In this document: positions 16,191 through 25,523 of the stretch, piece after piece | How positions within the stretch are numbered: position 1 is the stretch's first letter | How the letters are laid out: each line of letters starts with the position of its first letter | From: Symbiodinium natans | Taxonomy: Eukaryota; Sar; Dinophyceae; Suessiales; Symbiodiniaceae | Length of the DNA: 32,500 nucleotides | Assembly (NCBI GenBank): GCA_905221605.1 | Contig: CAJNDS010002230.1 | Span: 205,001-237,500, forward strand | Reading direction: 5' to 3' | Made by a program: the position numbers and the translations under genes | Notes under the pieces: model-generated | The model's database searches: none | What the model was told of the DNA's origin: nothing | The model's input: the letters and a program-made list of their open reading frames with translations, nothing else

Positions 16191-17276
16191 TTACTGCGTC
16201 TGCTGAAACCAAGTCTCGTGGTAGTTGCCGTACTGGTCGTACCAACCTGCTTCTTGCCATTGCTGGTTGCTCCAGCTCTGGTCTTGCTGCCATCCCCAGC
16301 CTTTGCCAGGGTTCGTTGGCTTCTTTCCTTTGCCCTTCTGGTTGTACTGGAACTGTTCTTGTTGTAGACGTTCGTGAACAAGCTTCTCCACACGCTTCTG
16401 GTCTTGTTCTTCTTGCCATCGCTCGACTTCCTTCGCGTTGTTCAACCAAACACTGTGCTTCTTGTAAATGTCCACCACGGCGTTCCAGGTCTCACGTCCC
16501 TTCACGGGCGTATTCTTGAATTCTGGGGCTCCCTTCTTGTCTTCTCTGGCTGCTCTGTACTGCTGCGTCTTCTTGTTGAAGTGCCAAATGTACCCGAGGT
16601 GCGTGAACTCGGCTATGACCGAACTTCTTCCTGGTCCTGTGGGCTTCTCGGTCTCGTTCTCTTCCTCTTCTTCAGCTTCTGCTTCTTCTTGTGCTCCTTG
16701 GACTTCTTGTGGTTCTTTGGCTTCTTGGGGTTCTTCTTCTTTCTTCTCTTGATCTGCTACCATCTTCTCATCTTCCGGAATACCAAGTCTCTTCTCGTAC
16801 TCGTCGATCTTCTTGAGGTGGTACCCGAGCTTCTTGGCGTACCGGTCGAAATCTTCTTTCGCTTCGCGCTGCTGCTTCTTGACTTCGCTTTCCAGCCATT
16901 CAATCGTCGCTTCGTTCCTCTGGATCTGTGCTCTCAAATCTCTCTCTGCTTCTTTCAACTTCACCACTCTCTGGTTGTGGTCGTCCTTCTGGAACTCGTT
17001 CTCCTTGCGGTACTCGCTCAACCTTTCCGAGGCATACCTTGCCTTCTCTTGCTCAAACCATGCGTCTCTCTCCACGTAGTGCTGCTCTCTTTCCTCGTTC
17101 TCCTTCTGCCACGCTCTCGCTTGCTCCATTCTCTCTTCAACTTCTTTCTCTCGAGCCAACGCTTTCTCGACCTTCTCCTCTGCTTCTTTCTCGGCCTTCA
17201 AGACAACGCTCTCTCTCTTCTTTAGGTCTGCTTCCTTCTTCTCAAGCTCAGACTCCTTCTTCTTCAGCTCTTCAAA
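16191..17276 (-). CDS. 3' coiled-coil and Trp/Gln-rich extension of the copia polyprotein
   Basis: This frame follows the Gag-Pol stop UAG (17277-17279) in the same reading frame and runs open for 361 codons to TAA at 16191-16193. The first internal ATG is at 17201. Residues from the UAG to about 200 form a long charged coiled coil rich in Glu, Lys and Arg (FEELKKKESELEKKEADLKK continues the KRLLDRKEKLKE helix before the stop). A Glu-rich stretch and a small globular-looking segment (YIWHFNKKTQQY, ETWNAVVDIYKKH) follow. The C-terminus is Trp/Gln/Tyr-rich (for example WGWQQDQSWSNQQWQEAGW) and probably disordered. The role is unknown; capsid, assembly or RNA binding are options. It may be made by stop readthrough, as a separate product, or not at all if the UAG is a mutation. 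Confidence 0.7.
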   Translation of the reverse strand, partial: FEELKKKESELEKKEADLKKRESVVLKAEKEAEEKVEKALAREKEVEERMEQARAWQKENEEREQHYVERDAWFEQEKARYASERLSEYRKENEFQKDDHNQRVVKLKEAERDLRAQIQRNEATIEWLESEVKKQQREAKEDFDRYAKKLGYHLKKIDEYEKRLGIPEDEKMVADQEKKEEEPQEAKEPQEVQGAQEEAEAEEEEENETEKPTGPGRSSVIAEFTHLGYIWHFNKKTQQYRAAREDKKGAPEFKNTPVKGRETWNAVVDIYKKHSVWLNNAKEVERWQEEQDQKRVEKLVHERLQQEQFQYNQKGKGKKPTNPGKGWGWQQDQSWSNQQWQEAGWYDQYGNYHETWFQQTQ

Positions 17277-17279
17277 CTA
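17277..17279 (-). other. In-frame UAG between Gag-Pol and the 3' extension
   Basis: The coding strand reads GAG-TAG-TTT. The helical, Lys/Glu-rich pattern continues across it in the same frame. A single C-to-T change from CAG would create it; alternatively it is a readthrough site. Confidence 0.85.
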
Positions 17280-20200
17280 CTCCTTCAACTTCTCTTTCCT
17301 ATCCAAGAGGCGCTTCCTGAACTCGTCGTCGGTGAGGTCGTCGGCTTCTTGTACCTTGGCTGAGGCGCTTGAACGAATCTTCTTCTTCTCTGTCTCCTCA
17401 TCTTCTACTTCTTCTCCTTCTTCATCTTCTTGCTTTTGGACTCGCTTCCTTCTGCGGCTCTGCGCAGACTTCTTTCCTCTCTTCTTCATCTGGTCTTCGC
17501 TTGACTCTTCGCTTTCGCTCTCCTCTTTCTCTTTCTTCACGGGAATCTGCTGCCACGCGTAGAACGCTGCAAACAACACCAAGACGATCACTAAGACAAA
17601 CTCAGTGATGCTCATGCTGCTTCCTTCTACAGCTTCTGTCTTTTGTTCTTCACTTTGGGGTGCTTGAGTGCTCTCTGCTGCTGAGGCAAAAACAAACTGC
17701 ACAACTGCATGACATGCGACTGCAAAACTTCTCATGCTGCTGCAAAACATGCTTCCCAAAACTGAGACTGCACGTGCTTCTCTGCTGTCGCTCTCTTCTT
17801 GTATCTTCTTCGCCTCTGAACTGCATGCCATAGCTGACAATGCCAAAATAATACCTCTTTTGCTTCTGAAAACTTTCTCCAATCTTCTGACCATCTCTTC
17901 CTTCTCAAATTCTTCTTGTTCTTCTTGACCTGCTCTTCCTGAGGGTCCTTTCATGCGTAGTCGATGAAGTAAAAACTTCACACGCTTTGCTGACAATGCT
18001 TTTGTTCCTATATCCGCAGTGTTCTCTTTCGTGGGAACTGCGTGTACCGTCAGTCTTCCTTCTTTGACTGCTGACTGCAACCATAGCAGTCTGATCTGTA
18101 GGTGCTTTATTCGCCCTACTCCTTGACGGTTTGTAATACCTCTACACGCACTGCTGTCAGTGAATGCCTTGAGGTTCACGGGCTCACCGGTTAAGAACCG
18201 GATCGCACAATGTAGTCCGAATGCTTCGCTCGCTGCTCCTGTCAACGCGAGGTACTCAGCTTCCGCTGATGATAGACTGATGCTTCTTTGGGTACGTGAG
18301 TAGGAATAAAAATACATTCCGTTGAGAAAGAATGTAGCGCAACTCACGCTCTTCCTTGTCTCCTTGTCACCAGCCCAATCGCTGTCGCTGAAAAATTCTG
18401 AGAGGTGCTCTCCTTCTTGTTCTGCTTTCTCCTCATCGCTGCTGTTCTCGGGCTTGTCGTTCTTGAGGTTTCTTGGTCTGCTCAAAGCTGACGTTCCTTT
18501 TTCTGTCTTCTTGTAAGTGATACTGTAGTCGGCTGTTCCCTTGAGGTAGAGTTCGAGCTCCTTCTTCTTGCGCTGTGTGGGCTTTGCCATTTTCGTCGAC
18601 AAATTTCTTGTCGCAAACTGAATGTCAGGTCTGTCCTGGGCAACATAGAGTAAAATGCCAACTGCTGACCTGTACTTTGTTGCTTCTTCTTCTGGAAGTT
18701 CTGGAGAAAAATCTGGTTCTTGAGATGCTGGAGTGCAAGGGCTATTCTTGCTCTTCCTCTTCTGCAAATTGAGGATCTCCACCAGCTTCTTGGAATACTT
18801 TCCGTCGGAACAAATTCTCAGCTCGTGGTTCTCGAAGGAATACTTTCTCTTGAGGAATCTGACACTTCCTTCTGAATATCCTCTGTTGTACTCTTCTTCC
18901 GTCAAAAACGGACCTTCGATCTGAAGTTTGACTTTCTTCTCGAGGCTTCTGAGAATCGGCTCAACAGTCTTCTGCTTTCCTGCCATCTGAAGATCATCAA
19001 CATGCACAATGCATATTGCTGCAACAAACTTCTTTCCATTGCTGCTTGTCTTCAGTAGTCTGTAAAGTGCGGGATTTCCAGTGCTCCTCTCGAAACCTTC
19101 ACCAGTCAGGAGTTCGTCGCAATAGTCTGACCACAGACTCGATGCGTCACGCTGACCAGGGAGAACTCTCCTTAGCTTCCAACACCAACTGGAAAAACTG
19201 CTGAGACTTCCTGCTTCTTCTCTTTCTTCTTTTGTCATTTCTCTGACTACATGAGCTCCTTCTTCTGGTACTTTGCATAAACAGCTCGTTCTTTGAGGTA
19301 CTTGAAGGAATGCGTCCTTCACGTCCAACGAGTAGATTGACCAACTGTTGATCAGTGCTAGGATGGGTATGAGCTTTGTGATTCCTGGGCTCGTCGCAGG
19401 ACTAAAGACGTCCTCTCTTTTTCCTTCTGTTTTGTATTCGCGTGCAACTAGGCGCGCGCGTCTTTGCCAACAACGTTGTCCAGTGCCATTCTTGAGCTTT
19501 CCATCTGGCACAAAATCTGTGTTCTCTCGAAATCGCCAATCTTTTACCAGCTTCGTTGTCAACCATTTGAACTTCTCTTTGACTGTATCTGCAAACGGAA
19601 TTCTGCTTGTGCTTTCTTCTTCTTCTGTAGCAACAAGCTCGATGACTTCCATCTTTGTGAGTCTTCTAATTTCTTTCTCTGTAGCTTCATCATCAAGTTC
19701 TTGGAGAAATTCAGGATCAACTTCTGGTGGCCCTGCTTCTTCATCGAAAAACGATGGTGGAACCTTTGTGGCTTCTTTCTTTTTCTCTGGCTCAACTTCA
19801 GGTTCTTCTTCATCCTCTGAAAATGTCCAAAACTCTTCTTCTTCGAACACTTCATCATCATGAGGCATGTTGGAAAATACTTCTGCTCTGTTGATACTTC
19901 CACGCTGAAATCTTGGAGCTTCAGGACGGTGTCGTGGAATCTTGCTTGGGGAACCAACTTCTTCAAATTCTGTTGGATGCTTCACCGAACTCGATCTCGA
20001 TGCTTCTGCTGAAACTTCTCTTGGAACTTTTGCTGCTTTCATAGCTTCCGCCATGTCGGAAAGCATAGTGTCTTCTCCGACTGAAAGAGATCTTTTCTTT
20101 GATTCTTCTTGATCTGGCTGTTCTTGATCTTCCAAAATCTCTGCTTCACTCATGTGGCCTCTCTCTTCTTCCTCATCTCTGAAGGTGGCTTTGCTCTTCT

Positions 20201-23200
20201 TTTCTTCTTCTTCTTCACTGCTCGTGGCATCGGAACCGGCTTCATCATCAGGTCCATCATCTTCTTCTCTTTGATCTTCAAGTCGCTGTTGCTCTTCTTC
20301 AGCAATAGCAGGCAAGACTTGAGGTCTCGCTCTAGCTCTCTTGCTTTCTGGCAAAACTCTTGTACCAAGCATGGACTGCTTGATCTGCCAGGTGTGTGTA
20401 CTCACGTTGCTGACTCTCCTTGGGTCATATTGTTCTGATAGTGCTCGCACACTTCTTGTGATATGGATGCCATCTACCTGGGCTATCAACCAGGTGTCTT
20501 GATCTGTCTTACCGACAAATACTCCGGCATTCCAGAGTCGATCTCCTTTCTTGTTGTGCTTCAGCCTCTTCGCCATCACGGTGCTGCCAAATGCTAGCAA
20601 CTTCCCGCTGTACGGGTAACCGTGAATCACTTCGTAGGCTGTCTTTCCTGTACTGCTCGATCTGGAAAATCGATTGAGTAGCCAACACGCGTGTCTGAAT
20701 GACCAACTCATCACGGGGTGACTATGAGGTAGTGAAAGTTCTGTTCGTGCTCGTAGTTCATCCATGAGAGTATTACTTTGTCTTCTGACAGTCTGAATTG
20801 CTCTTTCAGCTGCTCCATTGGACTCGTGGTCATAGGGGATGCTGTCGGCCAAAACGGTGCTCAAACCAAGACCACTTCTGATCTTTTGTACCTTTTCTTT
20901 GACTGCTCTGCAAGTTCCTTCGTTATCTGCTTTCAAGCAAATACTGCTGTAACCAAGTTGTGTTGAAAAGTGAACAATTGCTTCAGCAAGATGACGTACG
21001 TTGTCTGGACCTCCTCTCCTTTCAACTGGGACTGCAAGAACTGCTTTCGTCCAGCTGTCAACGAGGACCAACGCCACTGCTGGGGATTCTTCACTTCCTG
21101 TGGTTGCTGTATAGCAGAAATCAAAGGATAACCAAGGCTTTGCACTGTCTGCTGACGATGTGAGCTTCATTCCGCTTGAGCGGTGAGGGTCTTCTCTGCT
21201 CTTCATCGCCACGCAATGCTCGCACCAAGGTTGAAATGGTAAATGCGTCAACGAGTGAGCTTCTCGTTCTTCTTCTGAAGGTTCTTTTGGAATTCTCACA
21301 GGAATAATCTGTGCATCATGCTCATCTCTGCTCTTTTGGAATTGTACTTCCAATCTTTCTTCTCGAACAATGCCAGCCAGTCTCTTCAGGATCTGCTTCT
21401 TGCTTCCTGAGGTCTTTGCACCATAAAGTCTGGCTAGTGCTTGAAGTTCGCGAAGACTGCTCTTTTCGGAGTTGTACTCGATACCTTCATGAACAAAGCT
21501 TTCTTCAACCACTTCTAGTGCTTCAGGGTGCTCAGCTTGGACTGCCAAAGGTTGTTCTTCTTCCATAGGAACATCTTCTCGTTGTCGTGGAACATGACGT
21601 TCTTCTTGTGGTACTTCTTGAGGTAACGCTTCTGGCTTGATTCTGAATCTTGTCTGTCCACACCAAGGTAAACGGAACGGTTCTTCAAGTGGTGAAAAGT
21701 CTGTGAACCAATTGTCTTCTTTCTCATAGGTCTCTGTGGCATACACGCATTCTCCATACGTGTGTCTCTCCTCTTCAATGTCTGAAAATTCAACAGGACA
21801 ATTCTTGACGCCGATGGGGTAGAACAGGACTGTTCTCGGTGTCATGTGGTACCGAACCAATTCACCTTTGTCAATCCTCCAAAAGTCGTTGCTGTTACTC
21901 TCTTGTTCTGCTCTTTCTTCTGCTGAAACAGGAGTACCCAAAAGCCAAATTGGAATGGGTTTCGTGGAAATCGCTGTGACAGTCTCATGCTCCCCGCCTT
22001 CGAACTCTTCAAAGGGATCCATCTTCTGGTTGTACTTTTTCGAAACTTCGATCGCTCTCCAGCCTTCTTCTTCTTTGACCAGAGTGCTTCTGAAAGGGAA
22101 ATTTCTCGCGCTGTACACAAATGATGGATTCTCAAATCTCTTCTGTCTCTCGGAGTGCTTCACGATGACCAAACTGTCTGTATCGTGCCATCCAGGTTCT
22201 TGCTTGTCAATGGCTCCTTGAAGGTGGCTATTCAACTGCACAATCGTTCTGATCACGCAGATATCGTTCGACATCTTCTTGTAGATCTTTGAGGGTGTCT
22301 GAACGTATGCGTACGCCGCCAACGAGTTCTTGTGGTAGTGAACAGGGATGCAAACTTCACCATCTGTTAGTGTTAGTCCTTCTTGTTCTTCGTTCTTGAG
22401 TTGCCAACCGGCTCGGAACAATTTGCCGATGGCTATCAGTGGGTTCAGAACGCTTGCCACTGTGAACGCTTCTTGGACTTTCGTGACTGCACCATCACGA
22501 CCACAGAAGGTGAGATTCAACATTCGTTGACCATCCGTTCTGATGCTCTTTCCCTGCGCATCTTGAAGGGTTGTTCTTTTGCTGCTTTTCATCATCAATC
22601 CTTCTCTGCTTAACCACATCGGAACCAAAGATGCATCTGCTCCTGAATCGAGAATGACTTCAATCCTTTCGTGAAGCGGACTTCCTTCATAAATTTCTTC
22701 AACAGCTCGAACAAATTGAACTTCTTCTCGTGGTTCTTTTCGATCTTCTGAATACCATCTCATCAGTTCATCATCTTCATCTTCACTTTCTTGATCTTCT
22801 TCTCCTATGAAGTACTCTTCCACTTCTGCAACACGGAGAATACCACCGAAGTACGAAATCTCAATCTCATCTTCGTTTTCATCAAGGTCAAAGACTTCGG
22901 GGAAGTTCTCTGGCTCTTCTCCAATGTGAAACATGGAAATCTGTCTCACTGTCGCTCGATTCGTAGCTGCTGTGTTTCTCGAGTTGCTTGAGGTAGCCGT
23001 TGAGGAAGTACTTGGGAGTGTGGTGCTTTGCGTTCGAACACTTTGGGAATCATCTTCTTGGGCTTGTCTGACTGTTCCCATTTGTAAGTCCTTTTGCTTC
23101 AACCTGCACTGAGCTTCGAAATGTCCTGGCTTCTGACAATAGTGGCAAACACCTGCACCATGTCCTTTTCCTTTTCCTCCTTTGTTGTAGCCTTTTCCTC

Positions 23201-24776
23201 TTCCTTTTGACCAACCTCGTCCTTTCTTTCCTCTGCCTTTGAATCCTCTTCCTCGTCCTTTCCTGTAGTACTGGAACTCGCCTTTTCCTCGACCTTTCTT
23301 TCCTCCAAACTTGCCTTTGTATCCTCCAAACTGCTTTCCTTTGCCTTTGTGGCTCCACTTACCTTTTCCTTTGTAGTATTTGTCCTTTCCTTTTCCTTTA
23401 TCTTCAATCCTGCTGATGTCCATGTCAGCCTGTCCTTGGTGGTCCTTTCCTGAGTTGATCAGGTCTGTCGTTGTCGACCTTGTTGCTTGTTCATAGGACA
23501 AGAGATACTGACGAAGAGTGCCATACTTTGACGTTTCCTTCTGGTTCAAGAGCAAATGTTGACGAACTGCTCCATCTGTGCCGCCTAGAACAACGGACAC
23601 CTTCAAGTCATCATCCATGACTGAACCGCTAGCTCGTTCATACTCTTCGATCATCTCTTCAAATTTCAGCAAGTTTTCTTGAGTTGACTTCTTGGCATCG
23701 AACTTGCGGTTGAGGACTGAGTTGAGGAGTTGCAAGCTTCTTGCTCTCGTGTGGGGCTGATGCTCTTCAACCAACATTCTCCAAGCTTCAAATCCATTTT
23801 CGCTTGCTACCTGCTTGATCGTTCTCAATGGTCTTCCTTTGGTGTAGGAGGTGAGGATGGAGTGCAACTTTCTCGCTTGGGCTTTACCTTCTTCTGTATA
23901 ATCCTCCATGTCTTGTGCCGCTTCTCTATCTTTCTCTATCTCATTCATCTTCTCGAGGATCTCGTTGTCTAACGCTCCAATCCAACTTCTCATCTTCGTT
24001 CGAAACTCCAGAAAACCATCTCGTTCTTCTTTGTAAGTGCTGGGTCCAAACACTTCTGGGGCTTTGATCAGCTTGTGAAGTTCAACATCTCCAGGTCTTC
24101 TTGACTCTGCTCGGCGTGCAACATTTTCCACAGCTTCTGATGTGAGCTTTGCTGTAGCTGCAACTGCATTCGCTGTGAGTTCTGCTTGCTGCGCCAATGC
24201 CTGGTTTGTCGCTACTGATGCTTCTTGCATAATCTGCCGCTGCTGACCCATTGCATTTGCAAGTTCTTGAAGCTGCGTCGCTGTCCCTGCTTGCGTTTGC
24301 TGACTGCTCATTGCATGTGCCAGCTGCTGAATCTGCTGAGAGTTTGTAGCTGTGATCTCTGTCAATTGTCTCAATGCTTCTTCCATTGCCACTGCACACT
24401 GCATGTGCGTATACAACAACACCAAATACAAGCACAGCTTCTTGGACTGCAAGCAAACATGTACTGCACGACGCGTTTCTCTCCTCGACAGCTTCTTCTG
24501 CTTCTTCTCTCTTTTCTTTTGTTTGACTTTGGCCCAAAAATATAGACTGATCCAAGTAACCATGCCTATCGGGGTCCCAAGTAGAATGCATAGATGGTGA
24601 CACGTGCGCACGACGTAGCTCGTCACGGGCTCAAGGCTTCTTCCTGCAATGACTGCAAGGTACTTCACATACTCGAAAATGTCATTGTTCTTTAAGTGGG
24701 GAACCTCTTCATTCATCCCGAGCTTGACATTCTTTATCTCTCTCTTTCCAGCATTCTTGTACTCCATGCTGTCCAC
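17277..24776 (-). CDS. Copia-type Gag-Pol polyprotein (protease, integrase, RT, RNase H)
   Basis: 2499 codons. The first ATG in this segment is at 24767 (MEYKNAGK); codon 24776 is GTG. Residues about 50-85 contain a hydrophobic segment, and Gag proper may start at MEEALRQLTE. A Gly-Lys-rich basic tract is followed by a CCHC zinc knuckle (C544, C547, H552, C557). Protease: VILDSGADAS (D710). Integrase: WCEHC near 1180, catalytic D1219, D1284 and E1324. RT: LDVKDAFLQV (D1818) and VHVDDLQM (D1927-D1928). RNase H: SDSDWAGD (D2133), SSAEAEYLAL, AFTDSSACRG and NTADIGTKAL near 2255. After RNase H there are about 240 further residues, including a single transmembrane segment (ITEFVLVIVLVLFAAFYAW, near 2390-2410) and an acidic/basic tail. 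All catalytic residues seen are intact, so the copy may be active. The stop is UAG with the frame open beyond it. Confidence 0.95.
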   Translation of the reverse strand: MDSMEYKNAGKREIKNVKLGMNEEVPHLKNNDIFEYVKYLAVIAGRSLEPVTSYVVRTCHHLCILLGTPIGMVTWISLYFWAKVKQKKREKKQKKLSRRETRRAVHVCLQSKKLCLYLVLLYTHMQCAVAMEEALRQLTEITATNSQQIQQLAHAMSSQQTQAGTATQLQELANAMGQQRQIMQEASVATNQALAQQAELTANAVAATAKLTSEAVENVARRAESRRPGDVELHKLIKAPEVFGPSTYKEERDGFLEFRTKMRSWIGALDNEILEKMNEIEKDREAAQDMEDYTEEGKAQARKLHSILTSYTKGRPLRTIKQVASENGFEAWRMLVEEHQPHTRARSLQLLNSVLNRKFDAKKSTQENLLKFEEMIEEYERASGSVMDDDLKVSVVLGGTDGAVRQHLLLNQKETSKYGTLRQYLLSYEQATRSTTTDLINSGKDHQGQADMDISRIEDKGKGKDKYYKGKGKWSHKGKGKQFGGYKGKFGGKKGRGKGEFQYYRKGRGRGFKGRGKKGRGWSKGRGKGYNKGGKGKGHGAGVCHYCQKPGHFEAQCRLKQKDLQMGTVRQAQEDDSQSVRTQSTTLPSTSSTATSSNSRNTAATNRATVRQISMFHIGEEPENFPEVFDLDENEDEIEISYFGGILRVAEVEEYFIGEEDQESEDEDDELMRWYSEDRKEPREEVQFVRAVEEIYEGSPLHERIEVILDSGADASLVPMWLSREGLMMKSSKRTTLQDAQGKSIRTDGQRMLNLTFCGRDGAVTKVQEAFTVASVLNPLIAIGKLFRAGWQLKNEEQEGLTLTDGEVCIPVHYHKNSLAAYAYVQTPSKIYKKMSNDICVIRTIVQLNSHLQGAIDKQEPGWHDTDSLVIVKHSERQKRFENPSFVYSARNFPFRSTLVKEEEGWRAIEVSKKYNQKMDPFEEFEGGEHETVTAISTKPIPIWLLGTPVSAEERAEQESNSNDFWRIDKGELVRYHMTPRTVLFYPIGVKNCPVEFSDIEEERHTYGECVYATETYEKEDNWFTDFSPLEEPFRLPWCGQTRFRIKPEALPQEVPQEERHVPRQREDVPMEEEQPLAVQAEHPEALEVVEESFVHEGIEYNSEKSSLRELQALARLYGAKTSGSKKQILKRLAGIVREERLEVQFQKSRDEHDAQIIPVRIPKEPSEEEREAHSLTHLPFQPWCEHCVAMKSREDPHRSSGMKLTSSADSAKPWLSFDFCYTATTGSEESPAVALVLVDSWTKAVLAVPVERRGGPDNVRHLAEAIVHFSTQLGYSSICLKADNEGTCRAVKEKVQKIRSGLGLSTVLADSIPYDHESNGAAERAIQTVRRQSNTLMDELRARTELSLPHSHPVMSWSFRHACWLLNRFSRSSSTGKTAYEVIHGYPYSGKLLAFGSTVMAKRLKHNKKGDRLWNAGVFVGKTDQDTWLIAQVDGIHITRSVRALSEQYDPRRVSNVSTHTWQIKQSMLGTRVLPESKRARARPQVLPAIAEEEQQRLEDQREEDDGPDDEAGSDATSSEEEEEKKSKATFRDEEEERGHMSEAEILEDQEQPDQEESKKRSLSVGEDTMLSDMAEAMKAAKVPREVSAEASRSSSVKHPTEFEEVGSPSKIPRHRPEAPRFQRGSINRAEVFSNMPHDDEVFEEEEFWTFSEDEEEPEVEPEKKKEATKVPPSFFDEEAGPPEVDPEFLQELDDEATEKEIRRLTKMEVIELVATEEEESTSRIPFADTVKEKFKWLTTKLVKDWRFRENTDFVPDGKLKNGTGQRCWQRRARLVAREYKTEGKREDVFSPATSPGITKLIPILALINSWSIYSLDVKDAFLQVPQRTSCLCKVPEEGAHVVREMTKEEREEAGSLSSFSSWCWKLRRVLPGQRDASSLWSDYCDELLTGEGFERSTGNPALYRLLKTSSNGKKFVAAICIVHVDDLQMAGKQKTVEPILRSLEKKVKLQIEGPFLTEEEYNRGYSEGSVRFLKRKYSFENHELRICSDGKYSKKLVEILNLQKRKSKNSPCTPASQEPDFSPELPEEEATKYRSAVGILLYVAQDRPDIQFATRNLSTKMAKPTQRKKKELELYLKGTADYSITYKKTEKGTSALSRPRNLKNDKPENSSDEEKAEQEGEHLSEFFSDSDWAGDKETRKSVSCATFFLNGMYFYSYSRTQRSISLSSAEAEYLALTGAASEAFGLHCAIRFLTGEPVNLKAFTDSSACRGITNRQGVGRIKHLQIRLLWLQSAVKEGRLTVHAVPTKENTADIGTKALSAKRVKFLLHRLRMKGPSGRAGQEEQEEFEKEEMVRRLEKVFRSKRGIILALSAMACSSEAKKIQEESDSREARAVSVLGSMFCSSMRSFAVACHAVVQFVFASAAESTQAPQSEEQKTEAVEGSSMSITEFVLVIVLVLFAAFYAWQQIPVKKEKEESESEESSEDQMKKRGKKSAQSRRRKRVQKQEDEEGEEVEDEETEKKKIRSSASAKVQEADDLTDDEFRKRLLDRKEKLKE

Positions 24777-24791
24777 GATCGTGTAGTAGTG

Positions 24792-24794
24792 CTA
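24792..24794 (-). other. In-frame UAG between the 5' membrane frame and Gag-Pol
   Basis: The coding strand reads CTC-TAG-CAC-TAC. The frame stays open on both sides, reaching the first Gag ATG nine codons later. It is the first of two in-frame UAGs in this element. Confidence 0.85.
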
Positions 24795-25523
24795 GAGGAA
24801 ACCACTTTCGAATTGCTTCTCGAATTGCGTATTGGGGCTTCTGAGGACGCTGAACCAACTCGCCAGCTCCGTTTGATCGCTTTCTTCTTCTTTTTTCTTT
24901 CTCACATAGTCGACACCATTCTGTGTCTCATCCTGGTTCTTCCCGGCAGGCTCAACTTCCACCGAGGCTATCATTCTTTTTCTGTTCATCCCGGCAGGCT
25001 CAACATCCACCGAGGCAATCTCCTTGGCATACTTGACGATGGAGATTCCGTCTCTTTCGTTCACCACGAAGATCACTGTGAAGGAGGTTGCTAGAAGGAC
25101 TCCGGCTAGGAACACCTTCAGCCACAACCATCTTCCTGCAGCTTGCATAAACGTTGCTCCTTCTTCGTGTCGTCTTCTTTCCAGGAGGAACATTCTGTCG
25201 GGGCAACACAATCTGCAGGGGATCGTCTCATTCACGATCATGCTGTTTCTGAGACCATGGCAGTCTCTTCTCGCATGTGTTCGCTCTCCCGAAGGGGCGT
25301 AGTAGAGCTTCGGCAGCTCATCTTCTTCCATCACAGTTTCTTTCCTGCACTCGACCTTCATGATCTCTTTCATCAGGTCTCGTGCCAGAAATGCTAGCAC
25401 GGAGGCTAAAACCAGGGAAGCCATTGCGATCACTACTCTCTCTACTTCTGGTAACTTCATCGCTCCCAAAGGGGATCTAGGGAGCTCCGCTACCATGTTG
25501 AAAATCATGGCTTCTACAGCCAT
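24792..25523 (-). CDS. 5' membrane protein frame of the copia element, with Cys/His metal-binding-like motif
   Basis: 243 codons, first ATG at 25523 inside the 5' LTR; later ATGs at 25496 (overlapping the primer-binding site) and MKLPEVE are alternatives. Two hydrophobic segments are visible: VVIAMASLVLASVLAFLA (about residues 31-48) and VFLAGVLLATSFTVIFVV (about 136-153). Between them lies LYYAPSGERTHARRDCHGL followed by IPCRLCCPD, an H-x(n)-C-x(n)-CxxCC pattern like small Cys/His zinc-binding modules. The C-terminal part has a 16-residue duplication (ASVDVEPAG / ASVEVEPAG). The frame ends with UAG at 24792-24794 and continues open, in the same frame, into Gag-Pol. Such a protein is not part of standard copia elements. 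Membrane anchoring of particle assembly or an envelope-like role are possible but unproven. Confidence 0.7.
   Translation of the reverse strand: MAVEAMIFNMVAELPRSPLGAMKLPEVERVVIAMASLVLASVLAFLARDLMKEIMKVECRKETVMEEDELPKLYYAPSGERTHARRDCHGLRNSMIVNETIPCRLCCPDRMFLLERRRHEEGATFMQAAGRWLWLKVFLAGVLLATSFTVIFVVNERDGISIVKYAKEIASVDVEPAGMNRKRMIASVEVEPAGKNQDETQNGVDYVRKKKEEESDQTELASWFSVLRSPNTQFEKQFESGFL
24941..25020 (-). repeat. Tandem 48-base duplication inside the 5' frame
   Basis: TCCCGGCAGGCTCAAC followed by near-identical sequence at 24941-24972 recurs at 24989-25020. The offset is 48 bases, exactly 16 codons, so the duplication keeps the frame. Confidence 0.9.
25484..25495 (-). promoter_or_regulatory. 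Primer-binding site, probably initiator tRNA-Met
   Basis: Directly after the 5' LTR the minus strand reads TGGTAGCGGAGC. TGG pairs with the tRNA CCA end, and the rest resembles the initiator-Met sites (TGGTAKCRGAGC) used by many copia elements. Confidence 0.8.

Noticed and set aside
16374-17225. 283-codon plus-strand gene and other plus-strand frames across the copia element
   Set aside because: They are antisense shadows of Glu/Lys-rich coding sequence, giving Leu/Phe/Ser-rich translations without motifs.
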